A stretch of DNA of 7,885 nt, taken from assembly GCA_021779795.1 (NCBI GenBank), contig JAJXZZ010000139.1:1-7885 (forward strand). Reading direction: 5' to 3'. Position 1 is the first letter of the stretch, and the number at the start of each line of letters is the position of its first letter. A program made the position numbers and the translations under genes. The notes under the pieces are model-generated. The model was not told the DNA's origin, did not search any database, and saw only the letters and a list, made by a program, of their open reading frames with translations. This stretch comes from Acidobacteriota bacterium (GTDB lineage: Bacteria > Acidobacteriota > Vicinamibacteria > Vicinamibacterales > Fen-181). Positions 1 through 6,000 of the stretch are shown piece by piece.

Positions 1-527
1 GCCGCGTCCGCCGGCGGCTCGGCCCCGATGGGCGTCGTCAGCACCGGCGGCGACGAAGCCGACGGCTCGGCCTGCGCCTCGCCGGCCCGCGGCGCGACGG
101 TCTGGGCCGGCTGGCGCCACCAGGCGAGCCGCCCGCCGAACCCGAAGTAGACGATCGCGAGGATGAACGGCAGGCTCCACCCGGCGATGCGCCAGATCCG
201 TCCGGCGGCCGGCTGGTCGTCCACGACGATCCGCTCCGGGTTGGCGACGTACGGCGCCGGCTGCTCCTCCACCGAGGCGTCCGGAAAGCGGGCCACGAAG
301 CGCCGCACGGTCTCCTCGGGATCGAGGCCCACCTCGCCCGCGTAGGCGCGGACGAACGACCGGAGGAAGATCCCCCCGGGCAGCCGCGACACGTCGTCGC
401 GCTCGATCGCCTCGAGCGTGGTCACCGGGATCTTGGTGCTGGTCGCGATGTCGCGCACCGACACGCCGGCGCGTTCACGCGCCTCGCGCAGGTCAGCGCC
501 GACTCCGGCAGTTCGCTCGTCAGGCAT
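1..527 (-). CDS. RodZ-like helix-turn-helix membrane protein (partial, C-terminus beyond window)
   Basis: The gene runs off the left edge; 175 codons are visible. Residues about 9-70 form an HTH of the RodZ/HTH_25 type: an N-terminal LREARERAGVSVRDIA helix pair, then KIPVTTLEAIERDD and the hallmark LPGGIFLRSFVRAYA. After an acidic, proline-containing linker comes one hydrophobic segment at about 114-130 (GWSLPFILAIVYFGFG), then Ala/Pro-rich sequence from about 139, as expected for a periplasmic linker. The order cytoplasmic HTH, single TM helix, extracytoplasmic region is that of RodZ, which in rod-shaped bacteria links MreB to the wall-elongation machinery. Many bacteria carry RodZ-like proteins of unproven role, so the symbol is withheld. 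The start is ATG at 527, because an in-frame TGA lies three codons upstream; only a weak GACGAG precedes it. It lies 62 bases downstream of the small membrane gene. A cytoplasmic-only regulator is unlikely because of the TM helix. Whether a C-terminal DUF4115-type domain follows cannot be seen. Confidence 0.85.
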   Translation of the reverse strand, partial: MPDERTAGVGADLREARERAGVSVRDIATSTKIPVTTLEAIERDDVSRLPGGIFLRSFVRAYAGEVGLDPEETVRRFVARFPDASVEEQPAPYVANPERIVVDDQPAAGRIWRIAGWSLPFILAIVYFGFGGRLAWWRQPAQTVAPRAGEAQAEPSASSPPVLTTPIGAEPPADA

Positions 528-589
528 GTCTCGTCAAGCGTCGTGGAGGTCGAGTCCTCGCGGCAGGCAGGATCGCGGTCGATCTTACC

Positions 590-808
590 TCATCGCCGGC
601 GCGACGCGAACACCGAAAACAGCTCGGTCAGGCCCGCGGCCACGTTGACCAGGCCGAGGCCGGACACGGCGCCGCGAACGAAGAAGTTCGCCGCCACCGC
701 GCCGATCGCCGGCACCGCCTCGGCAAAATAGTTGCGCGCCCAGAATCCCGACCAGGGCACGACCACGAGCAGCAGCCCCGACTCGATGAAGTAGGCCACC
801 AGGAGCAA
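590..808 (-). CDS. Small hydrophobic two-helix membrane protein, unknown function
   Basis: This is a short frame of 72 residues if read from TTG at 808. I do not recognise the family. The protein has a hydrophobic N-terminal segment (about residues 2-18, LLVAYFIESGLLLVVVPW), a short polar turn with WARNYFAE, then a small-residue-rich hydrophobic stretch (about 32-67) and a C-terminal RRR that would sit in the cytoplasm. Two TM helices are the simplest reading. It lies just after the TPR gene stop in the same frame, so the real start must be downstream of 830. No ATG or GTG is available in frame. TTG at 808 has no nearby ribosome binding site, whereas GAGGG at 827-831 stands 6 and 9 bases before in-frame CTG codons at 820 and 817, so a CTG start giving 75-76 residues is possible. 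The overlapping GTG frame at 833 is Arg/Gly-rich and looks like a shadow. Confidence 0.62.
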   Translation of the reverse strand: MLLVAYFIESGLLLVVVPWSGFWARNYFAEAVPAIGAVAANFFVRGAVSGLGLVNVAAGLTELFSVFASRRR

Positions 809-829
809 TCGCGTCAGCAGAGACAGCCC

Positions 830-2965
830 TCACGACTTCTGCGACAGCCTGGCGATCTGCCGGGCCACGTCGCGATAGTCTGGCGCGTCGGCCTGGAGCT
901 CGATGAGAACGGCCAGCGCCCGTTCTGTTTCACCGGCCTCGGCCAGCAACAACCCCAGATCATAAAGCAGTTCGTGGCTTTCGGCAGTCCCTGCCTGCGA
1001 GGATTCGGCGGCCCGCTCGAGCCACTCGATCGCCTCCCTGGCATGGCCGAGGCGGCGGTGGATGCGGGCGAGCTCGGTGGCCGCCCGCAGCCGGTGGCGC
1101 GCCGAGCGCGCCGCCCGCTCGAACAGGTGGATCGCCCGGTCGGTCTTCCCGTCCTCCTCGAGGGTCAGCGCCTGCTGGAGCTGGGCGGTCGAGTCCCGGC
1201 CCACGCGCTTGACGGCCTCGTCCCGGAATCCCTCGAACACCCGCTCGAGCCCGGCCAGCGCCGCCGGCGGCCGAACCGACGAGGTCCCCCCGTCGAGCCC
1301 GACCTCCTCCCAGGACCCGGGGGTGCCGCCCAGGTCGATCTCGATCGCGCCGTCGTCCTCGTCCTCCGACGGCTTCCCGGCCTGGCTCGCCGGGGCCGGG
1401 GACGGCTCGGGACGCGGAGCGGGAGCCGCCTCCACGGGAACGGCAGGCGCCACGGGAGCCGCGGCGGCGGGCTGCGCGGCGGCGGGCTCGGGGACGGCGA
1501 CCGGCGGCGGCTCAGGCGTGAGCGGCTTGGCCAGCTCGTTGAAGCTGAAGTCGAGCATCAGGTCGGTGCTCGTGAACGGCGACTCGCCGCTCAGGCGGTC
1601 GGCGATCACGCCCTCGGGGTCGGGCTCGCCGAGCATCACCAGGGCCTTGCGGAACCGCTCGATGTTGGACGGCTCCCAGGGCTCGCGCGCGAACAGGTCT
1701 TCGGCGATGACGCGGGCTTCGAGCGCCTGCCCCTGCTCGAGGTAGGCGTCGGCCAGCCGGGCCTGCGTCTCGTACATCGCCGCCCCGAACCCGCCGTCCA
1801 CGCAGACCTCGACGAGCTTCATCAGGGCCGGCACGTGGCCCGGCACCTGCGAGACGTACTCGGTGAGGCCCGCCGCCGCCGCGGAGAGGTCGCCGCCGGA
1901 CACGGCCGCATCCGCGGCCGTGTCGATGCAGGCGAAGCCGGCCTCGGCATCGACGCCGCTGAGGCGCTGGCCGAGGTGCATCAACTCGTTCCACCGGCCC
2001 GGCGCCTCGGCGACGAACCGGCCGGCGGCCTCGCGGCCCTCGGACCGGCGTCCCGTCCGCAGCTCGGTTTCCACCAGGCCGAGCAGCAGCTCGGGGTCCG
2101 TGACGTCGCCCGACAGCAGGACGCGGGCGCGATCGAAATCGGCGCGGCCGACGTGGCTGCGCACCAGCTGCCGCCTCGTCTCGAGGTCGGCGGGGTCCTG
2201 GTCGAGCGCCCACTGCAGCACCTGCAGCGCCTCGTCGCCCTGGCCGCGCGCGTAGTACTCGGCGGCGATCACCTTGTACTCGGCGGCGGCCGATGCGAAC
2301 TGAACCGCCTGCTGGAGGTCGCCGGCCTCGACCAGGCGGGCCGCCAGGTCGGCGCGCACCGCGTGATTGTCGGGCTCGAGCTTCGCCGCCTCGCGCAGCG
2401 CCCGGAGCGCCTCGTCGCGCTGTCCCCGGCGCCCGTGCTCCGCCGCGATCTCCATGAGCCGATCGACCGCCCCGTGGACGTTGCCGAGCTCGGCAGCGGC
2501 GAGCGCCGCCGACAGGCCGGTCCCGAGGTCGGCCGGGTCGAGCAGGCCGAGCTTGAGGTGGATCTCGGCGGCCCCGACCTTGTCGCCGCGGCGCAGCCGC
2601 CGCTCGGCGACGTGCACGAGGGCCGCTTTCGCGTCGGCGGCGAGGCCCTGCTGCTCGGCGATCTCGGCCATCCGGAGCCCGGCGTGGTCGTCGTCGCTCG
2701 AGAGCTTGAGGATCTTCTTGTAGACGGCGGCCGCGCGCGGGTAGAACCCCTCGGCGAAGAAGAAGTCGGCGATCCGGGTGAAGTGCTCGACTCCGCCCTC
2801 GGTCTGGCCGGCGCGCACGAGCAGGTCGCCGACGGCGTTGACCGTGCTCCAGTCCTGCGGCTGCTCCGCGAGGATCCGGTTGTACTCGGCGATCGCCTGG
2901 TCGAGGCGACCCTGGCGCAGGAACTTCTCGGCCTTTCTCAGCGTGGCGTTGCGGTCGATGGCCAC
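830..2965 (-). CDS. Large TPR-repeat protein with Pro/Ala linker, cytoplasmic
   Basis: The protein has 711 residues from GTG at 2965. This start is preferred over GTG at 3001 because GGGAGAGGG lies 4-8 bases upstream and the first helix begins right after it. Three parts are visible. Residues 4 to about 450 are a helical array of TPR-like units, for example KAEKFLRQGRLDQAIAEYNR, GFYPRAAAVYKKILKL and GQRDEALRALREAAKLEP. Residues about 483-530 are a Pro/Ala-rich low-complexity linker, followed by an acidic DEDDGAIEIDLGG patch. Residues about 565-711 form a second TPR-like module (KTDRAIHLFERAARSA, HAREAIEWLERAAE, ETERALAVLIELQADAPDYRDV). There is no signal peptide or TM helix. TPR arrays mediate protein-protein contacts, and nothing names the partner. 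The stop lies 21 bases before the TTG start of the small membrane gene, which suggests cotranscription. A 106-base gap containing hairpins separates it from rnhB. Confidence 0.9.
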   Translation of the reverse strand: MAIDRNATLRKAEKFLRQGRLDQAIAEYNRILAEQPQDWSTVNAVGDLLVRAGQTEGGVEHFTRIADFFFAEGFYPRAAAVYKKILKLSSDDDHAGLRMAEIAEQQGLAADAKAALVHVAERRLRRGDKVGAAEIHLKLGLLDPADLGTGLSAALAAAELGNVHGAVDRLMEIAAEHGRRGQRDEALRALREAAKLEPDNHAVRADLAARLVEAGDLQQAVQFASAAAEYKVIAAEYYARGQGDEALQVLQWALDQDPADLETRRQLVRSHVGRADFDRARVLLSGDVTDPELLLGLVETELRTGRRSEGREAAGRFVAEAPGRWNELMHLGQRLSGVDAEAGFACIDTAADAAVSGGDLSAAAAGLTEYVSQVPGHVPALMKLVEVCVDGGFGAAMYETQARLADAYLEQGQALEARVIAEDLFAREPWEPSNIERFRKALVMLGEPDPEGVIADRLSGESPFTSTDLMLDFSFNELAKPLTPEPPPVAVPEPAAAQPAAAAPVAPAVPVEAAPAPRPEPSPAPASQAGKPSEDEDDGAIEIDLGGTPGSWEEVGLDGGTSSVRPPAALAGLERVFEGFRDEAVKRVGRDSTAQLQQALTLEEDGKTDRAIHLFERAARSARHRLRAATELARIHRRLGHAREAIEWLERAAESSQAGTAESHELLYDLGLLLAEAGETERALAVLIELQADAPDYRDVARQIARLSQKS

Positions 2966-2969
2966 CGTA

Positions 2970-2978
2970 CCCTCTCCC
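2970..2978 (-). promoter_or_regulatory. Ribosome binding site fixing the TPR gene start
   Basis: On the minus strand this reads GGGAGAGGG. Its GGAG core is 8 bases before the GTG at 2965, which is ideal spacing. It lies inside the extra 12 codons that the longer GTG frame from 3001 would add, so it argues for the shorter start. Confidence 0.7.
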
Positions 2979-2995
2979 AGAGCTGGCGCGACGGG

Positions 2996-3022
2996 GTTCA
3001 CGGACTGGGTCTCACCGTGAAC
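2996..3022 (-). repeat. 8-bp perfect inverted repeat upstream of the TPR gene
   Basis: Arms GTTCACGG (2996-3003) and CCGTGAAC (3015-3022) are exactly complementary around an 11-base loop. It sits in the rnhB/TPR gap, about 30 bases upstream of the GTG at 2965. As RNA it would form a stable hairpin; as DNA it is operator-like. There is no U-run after it, so it is not a standard intrinsic terminator. Confidence 0.5.
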
Positions 3023-3031
3023 TATCGGCAG

Positions 3032-3067
3032 GAAGCGGACGCTTCGCCAGCCCCCGGGCCGGCCCGG
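3032..3067. repeat. Two more dyads just downstream of rnhB
   Basis: A small hairpin (GAAGC, 4-base loop GGAC, GCTTC) spans 3032-3045. A perfect 14-base palindrome CCGGGCCGGCCCGG spans 3054-3067, five bases past the rnhB stop. Both are GC-rich and lack a T-run on either side. In DNA this GC-rich such short dyads can arise by chance, but with the repeat at 2996-3022 they make the gap unusually structured. Confidence 0.35.
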
Positions 3068-3071
3068 CCGT

Positions 3072-3692
3072 TCAGTCGAACAGGGAGGGCACGCGGAAGG
3101 AGCGGCGGTGGGCCTCGGAATAGCCGAACCGGGAGATCGCCAGGGCGTGGTCGGGCGTCGGGTATCCCTTGTGGCGGTCGAACCCGTAGCGGGGGTCGGC
3201 CTCGTGCAGGTCCTGCATCAGCCGGTCCCGCGTCACCTTGGCCACGATCGAAGCGGCCGCGATGGCCGAGCAGCGCGCGTCCCCGTGGACGATGCCCCGC
3301 TGGGCCACGGGCAGGCCGGGCACGTGGAACGCGTCCACGAGCGCGAAATCCGGGAGGGGAACGAGCGCGAGGATGGCCTTCCGCATGGCGAGCAGCGAGG
3401 CCTGGCGAATGTTGATCCGGTCGATCTCCGCGGGCCCGACCGAGCCGACGGCCCACGCCAGGGCCTGCCCGGTGATCGCCTCGCAGAGGCGCTCGCGGGC
3501 GGCCGGCGACAGGCACTTGGAGTCGCGGAGGCCGGGGATGTGTCGGTCGGGATCGAGGACGACGGCCGCGGCCATGACCGGCCCGGCCAGGCAGCCCCGC
3601 CCCACTTCGTCCACGCCGGCCACGTGCACGAACCCCCAGCGGCGGAGGCTGTTCTCGACGGCGCGATCGGCGCGGGGGCGAGGGGTGGCCAT
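3072..3692 (-). CDS. rnhB: Ribonuclease HII
   Basis: RNase HII nicks DNA 5' of embedded ribonucleotides, starting ribonucleotide excision repair, and also cleaves RNA in RNA-DNA hybrids. The protein has 206 residues from ATG at 3692, normal for the family. The four metal-binding acidic residues are identifiable: D28 and E29 in GVDEVGRGCLAGP, D120 in FALVDAFHVPG, and D138 in VHGDARCSAIAAASIVAK. The YGFDRHKGYPTPDH motif carries the conserved tyrosine (Y177) expected to sense the 2'-OH at the RNA-DNA junction. An in-frame TTG at 3755 would add 21 Arg-rich residues outside the family domain, so the ATG is preferred. That ATG has no good ribosome binding site and is preceded by a hairpin. The gene lies 89 bases after rplS, in the usual rplS-rnhB order, and is probably cotranscribed with it. 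Confidence 0.96.
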   Translation of the reverse strand: MATPRPRADRAVENSLRRWGFVHVAGVDEVGRGCLAGPVMAAAVVLDPDRHIPGLRDSKCLSPAARERLCEAITGQALAWAVGSVGPAEIDRINIRQASLLAMRKAILALVPLPDFALVDAFHVPGLPVAQRGIVHGDARCSAIAAASIVAKVTRDRLMQDLHEADPRYGFDRHKGYPTPDHALAISRFGYSEAHRRSFRVPSLFD

Positions 3693-3694
3693 GA

Positions 3695-3711
3695 GGGCCG
3701 GCCTGCGGCCC
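3695..3711 (-). repeat. Hairpin over the rnhB translation start region
   Basis: Arms GGGCCG (3695-3700) and CGGCCC (3706-3711) pair perfectly around a 5-base loop. The stem ends two bases before the rnhB ATG, where the ribosome binding site should be. It could limit rnhB translation compared with the strongly expressed ribosomal genes upstream. The effect is inferred from position only. Confidence 0.4.
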
Positions 3712-3781
3712 GCGACCTGCGACCGGCGACAGTGTCCCGCGTGACGCTGCCGCAAGCCGCCAGACGCGAGCCGCGGACCGC

Positions 3782-4129
3782 TTACGCCGTCCGCTTGGCT
3801 TCCTTCATGCGGGCGGCCTTGCCCTTCAGCTCGCGCAGGAAGTACAGCTTCGCGCGCCGCACGCGGGCGGAGCGGACGACGTCCACGTGGTCGATGATCG
3901 GCGAGTGCAGGGGGAAGATCCGCTCGACGCCCTGGCCGAACGAGATCTTGCGCACCGTGAAGGTCGCGCGGGCCCCGCCGCGGTGCAGGCCGATGACGAT
4001 TCCCTCGAACACCTGGATCCGTTCCTTGTCCCCCTCGCGCACCTTCACGTGGACACGGACCGTGTCGCCCGACTTCATCTGGGGCCGTGGCTTCACCTGC
4101 CCGCGCTCAACCGCTTCAATCGCCCGCAT
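3782..4129 (-). CDS. rplS: 50S ribosomal protein L19
   Basis: L19 is a large-subunit protein located near the 30S-50S interface. The 115-residue product matches the family over its whole length: N-terminal helix ([14 protein letters not shown]), then the SH3-like core [27 protein letters not shown], the basic loop [27 protein letters not shown], and the C-terminal [20 protein letters not shown]. The ATG at 4129 is chosen because AAGGAG at 4137-4142 is seven bases upstream; the in-frame TTG at 4135 would leave no spacing. The gene starts inside the end of trmD, overlapping it by 14 bases, so its ribosome binding site lies in trmD coding sequence. This junction may help set the known excess of L19 over TrmD. 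Confidence 0.97.
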   Translation of the reverse strand: MRAIEAVERGQVKPRPQMKSGDTVRVHVKVREGDKERIQVFEGIVIGLHRGGARATFTVRKISFGQGVERIFPLHSPIIDHVDVVRSARVRRAKLYFLRELKGKAARMKEAKRTA

Positions 4130-4877
4130 CGTCAATCTCCTTCTGTCGTGCCTGCATCAGTTCGCGCGCGATGGCGCGCTCTTCGTCGTCCAGTTCCGCC
4201 GTGGCCAGCAGGTCGGGTCGCCGGGCCAGCGTCCGCGCCACCGCCTGCCGCTTCCTCCACCGCCTGACCTGCTCGTGGTGCCCCGACAGCAGCACGTCGG
4301 GCACCCTGGCGCCCCGGAACTCGGCCGGCCGCGTGTAGTGCGGGTAGTCGAGCAGCCCGCGCGTGAACGACTCCAGCTCGACCGACTGCTCGTCGCCCAC
4401 CGCGCCGGGCAGCAGCCGCGTCACGGCGTCGAGCACCACCAGCGCCGGCAGCTCGCCGCCGGTCAGGACGTAGTCGCCGATCGACAGCTCCTCGGTCGCC
4501 ACGCGGTCGCGGACGCGCTCGTCCACGCCCTCGTAGCGGCCGCAGAGCACGACGACGTGCCCGAGCCGGCTGAGCCGCCCCGCGTCGGCCTGCCGGAACG
4601 GCCGCCCCTGCGGCGAGGTCAGCACCACGGCGTCCGGCTCGCCCCGCGTCTCCCTCACGTGATCGACCGCCCGGAACAGCGGCGCCGGCTTCAGCACCAT
4701 GCCCGGCCCGCCGCCGTAGGCGACGTCGTCCACCGTCCGGTGACGGTCGTCGGTGAACGCCCTCAGGTCCACGACCTGCAGGTCCACCAGCCCCCGCTCG
4801 ATGGCGCGGCCCAGGATGCCCTCGCGGGTCGGCCCGTCGAACATCCGGGGAAAGATCGTGACGATGTCGAACTTCAC
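4116..4877 (-). CDS. trmD: tRNA (guanine37-N1)-methyltransferase
   Basis: TrmD transfers a methyl group from S-adenosylmethionine to N1 of G37, next to the anticodon, which prevents +1 frameshifting. The 253-residue protein has the SPOUT trefoil-knot signature segments: [11 protein letters not shown] (54-64), LTSPQGRPF (86-94), [12 protein letters not shown] (111-122), [18 protein letters not shown] (129-146), then [10 protein letters not shown] (180-189), [10 protein letters not shown] and WRKRQ. R154 is in place (AVTRLLPG). The residue aligned by eye with catalytic D169 of the E. coli enzyme is glutamate here (E169 in [10 protein letters not shown]). The start is GTG at 4877, sharing the bases GTGA with the rimM stop, so translation is probably coupled. 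The family N-terminus (KFDIVTIFP) follows immediately. The 3' end overlaps rplS by 14 bases. Confidence 0.97.
   Translation of the reverse strand: MKFDIVTIFPRMFDGPTREGILGRAIERGLVDLQVVDLRAFTDDRHRTVDDVAYGGGPGMVLKPAPLFRAVDHVRETRGEPDAVVLTSPQGRPFRQADAGRLSRLGHVVVLCGRYEGVDERVRDRVATEELSIGDYVLTGGELPALVVLDAVTRLLPGAVGDEQSVELESFTRGLLDYPHYTRPAEFRGARVPDVLLSGHHEQVRRWRKRQAVARTLARRPDLLATAELDDEERAIARELMQARQKEIDDAGD
4137..4142 (-). promoter_or_regulatory. rplS ribosome binding site inside trmD
   Basis: On the minus strand this reads AAGGAG, seven bases before the rplS ATG. It is among the best matches to the anti-Shine-Dalgarno sequence in the window and is embedded in the last codons of trmD. It allows rplS to start independently of trmD termination. 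Confidence 0.75.
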
Positions 4878-5446
4878 GGTCGGCGATTCAAGTCGAGCAG
4901 CCCCTCGGGCGGGTCGATGACGATCCGCCGGGCCGCCGTGTCGATAACCACGCAGATCGCCCGGGCCAGCGGGATCAGCGCCTCGCCCGAGCCCGCCTGC
5001 ACCACCAGCCGGCTCGCGCCCAGCTCCCCCTCGACCTTCGTCACCTCGCCGACGGCGAGGCCGGCCGTCGTCTCGACGCGGCAGCCGACCAGGTCGTGCC
5101 GGTAGTACATCCCCTCGGGCAGCTCCTCGAGGTCGGTCACCGGCACGCGCAACTCGACGCCGGCCATGGCCTCGGCGTCGTTCATCGTGCGCACGGTGTC
5201 GAGCGCGATGACGGGCCGGCCGAGATGCACGCGCATCGCGGTCACCCGCACCGGCTCGACGCGGCCGTCGCGCCTGGCCAGCAGCTCGGCGCCGACCCGG
5301 AACCGCTCCTCGACGAAGTCGGTCTCGGGGTTGACGATCACCTGCCCCCGGTTGCCGTGCGCCCGGGCCACGCGCCCGACGAGCGCGTACTCGTTCCACG
5401 CCTCGTCGGTCATCGCCTCGCCGGGGGCGTCGGGGCGCCCGGTCAC
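4874..5446 (-). CDS. rimM: Ribosome maturation factor RimM
   Basis: RimM binds ribosomal protein S19 and helps assemble the 30S head. The N-terminal barrel begins near residue 21 ([19 protein letters not shown]), and the C-terminal PRC-barrel begins near residue 112 with the typical [13 protein letters not shown] and continues to [11 protein letters not shown]. The product has 190 residues from GTG at 5446, or 179 from ATG at 5413. GTG is chosen because AGGGA stands six bases upstream and because it repeats the GTGA stop-start overlap seen at neighbouring junctions. The ATG has only GAGG two bases away, which is too close. The extra N-terminal residues ([11 protein letters not shown]) look unstructured and do not discriminate. 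Its place between the KH gene and trmD is the usual one. Confidence 0.96.
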   Translation of the reverse strand: MTGRPDAPGEAMTDEAWNEYALVGRVARAHGNRGQVIVNPETDFVEERFRVGAELLARRDGRVEPVRVTAMRVHLGRPVIALDTVRTMNDAEAMAGVELRVPVTDLEELPEGMYYRHDLVGCRVETTAGLAVGEVTKVEGELGASRLVVQAGSGEALIPLARAICVVIDTAARRIVIDPPEGLLDLNRRP

Positions 5447-5688
5447 GCCGATTCCCTGACCTCGAGCATCGCGTCGAAGTCGTGGTACTCGGCGGTGACC
5501 TCGACCAGCGTCCGCAGCGCCGACACGGTGCGGCCCTGCCGGCCGATCACGCGCCCGACGTCGTCGGGGGCGACGAACAGCTCGATGACGGCCACGTCCT
5601 GGTGGCCGGCCTCGGTCACGCGCACCGCCTCGGGGTCGTCCACCAGGGCGCGCGCGATGACCTCGACCACGTCGCGCGCCTGGCTCAC
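5443..5688 (-). CDS. khpA: KH-domain RNA-binding protein (KhpA/YlqC type)
   Basis: This is a small single-KH protein of 81 residues. The GxxG RNA-binding loop is visible as IGRQGRTV (G49-R-Q-G52), preceded by the strand [16 protein letters not shown] and followed by the helix [11 protein letters not shown]. The N-terminal [23 protein letters not shown] matches the helix and strand that begin this family. KhpA-type proteins bind RNA broadly; in some Gram-positive bacteria they pair with KhpB and affect cell division, but a role here is inference. No khpB partner is in the window. The start is GTG at 5688, overlapping the rpsP stop as GTGA; the same overlap joins its own stop to rimM. The symbol is assigned from domain, size and position between rpsP and rimM. 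Confidence 0.92.
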   Translation of the reverse strand: MSQARDVVEVIARALVDDPEAVRVTEAGHQDVAVIELFVAPDDVGRVIGRQGRTVSALRTLVEVTAEYHDFDAMLEVRESA

Positions 5689-5963
5689 TGCGCGCCCGCC
5701 TGCGGCGTGCCGGCCGCCTCCGGGGCGCTGGTCACGTGGCCGGCCAGCAGCGTGCGGACGGTCTGGGACGGCCGGGCGCCGGCCTTGATCCAGTGGGCGA
5801 TCCGCTCGTGGTTCACGGTCACCGTCGCCGGCACCGTGCGCGGGTTGTAGTGCCCCACGATCTCCACGAAGCTGCCCTCGGTCGCCTGCCGCGTCTCGCA
5901 CACCACCAGGCGGTAGTGCGCCTGTTTTTTCGCCCCGAACCTGCTCAAACGAATCGCCAGCAT
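5685..5963 (-). CDS. rpsP: 30S ribosomal protein S16
   Basis: S16 is an early-assembling small-subunit protein. The 92-residue product shows the family pattern: MLAIRLSRFGAKKQAHYRLVV, then TEGSFVEIVGHYNP, VNHERIAHWIKAGARPSQTVRTLL, and a variable Ala/Pro-rich tail (about residues 75-92). The ATG at 5963 is preceded by AAGGGGAG at 5968-5975, a strong ribosome binding site with a slightly short gap. It is 37 bases downstream of ffh, and its stop overlaps the KH gene start by GTGA. The close link to rimM, whose product acts in 30S assembly, fits the shared pathway. Confidence 0.97.
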   Translation of the reverse strand: MLAIRLSRFGAKKQAHYRLVVCETRQATEGSFVEIVGHYNPRTVPATVTVNHERIAHWIKAGARPSQTVRTLLAGHVTSAPEAAGTPQAGAQ

Positions 5964-6000
5964 CGAACTCCCCTTCGCTTTCGCCAGTGCCCACGTGCCG

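Noticed and set aside
585..833. GTG-started 82-codon frame overlapping the TPR stop as GTGA
   Set aside because: The overlap resembles the operon junctions, but the product is Arg/Gly-rich with no fold signature, while the frame 590-808 gives coherent membrane helices.
3032..3067. Possible intrinsic terminator after rnhB
   Set aside because: Stems are present, but no run of T follows on the minus strand, so it is kept only as a repeat.
974..3415. Very long plus-strand open frame (813 codons) opposite the TPR gene and rnhB
   Set aside because: Composition is rich in Arg, Gly, Leu and Pro with no domain pattern. It is the antisense shadow of a high-GC coding region whose minus strand encodes clear TPRs and RNase HII.
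3108..5105. Plus-strand open frame of 665 codons opposite rnhB, rplS, trmD and rimM
   Set aside because: It lies across four recognised minus-strand genes and shows only low-complexity Arg/His/Pro-rich sequence, typical of GC-rich shadows.
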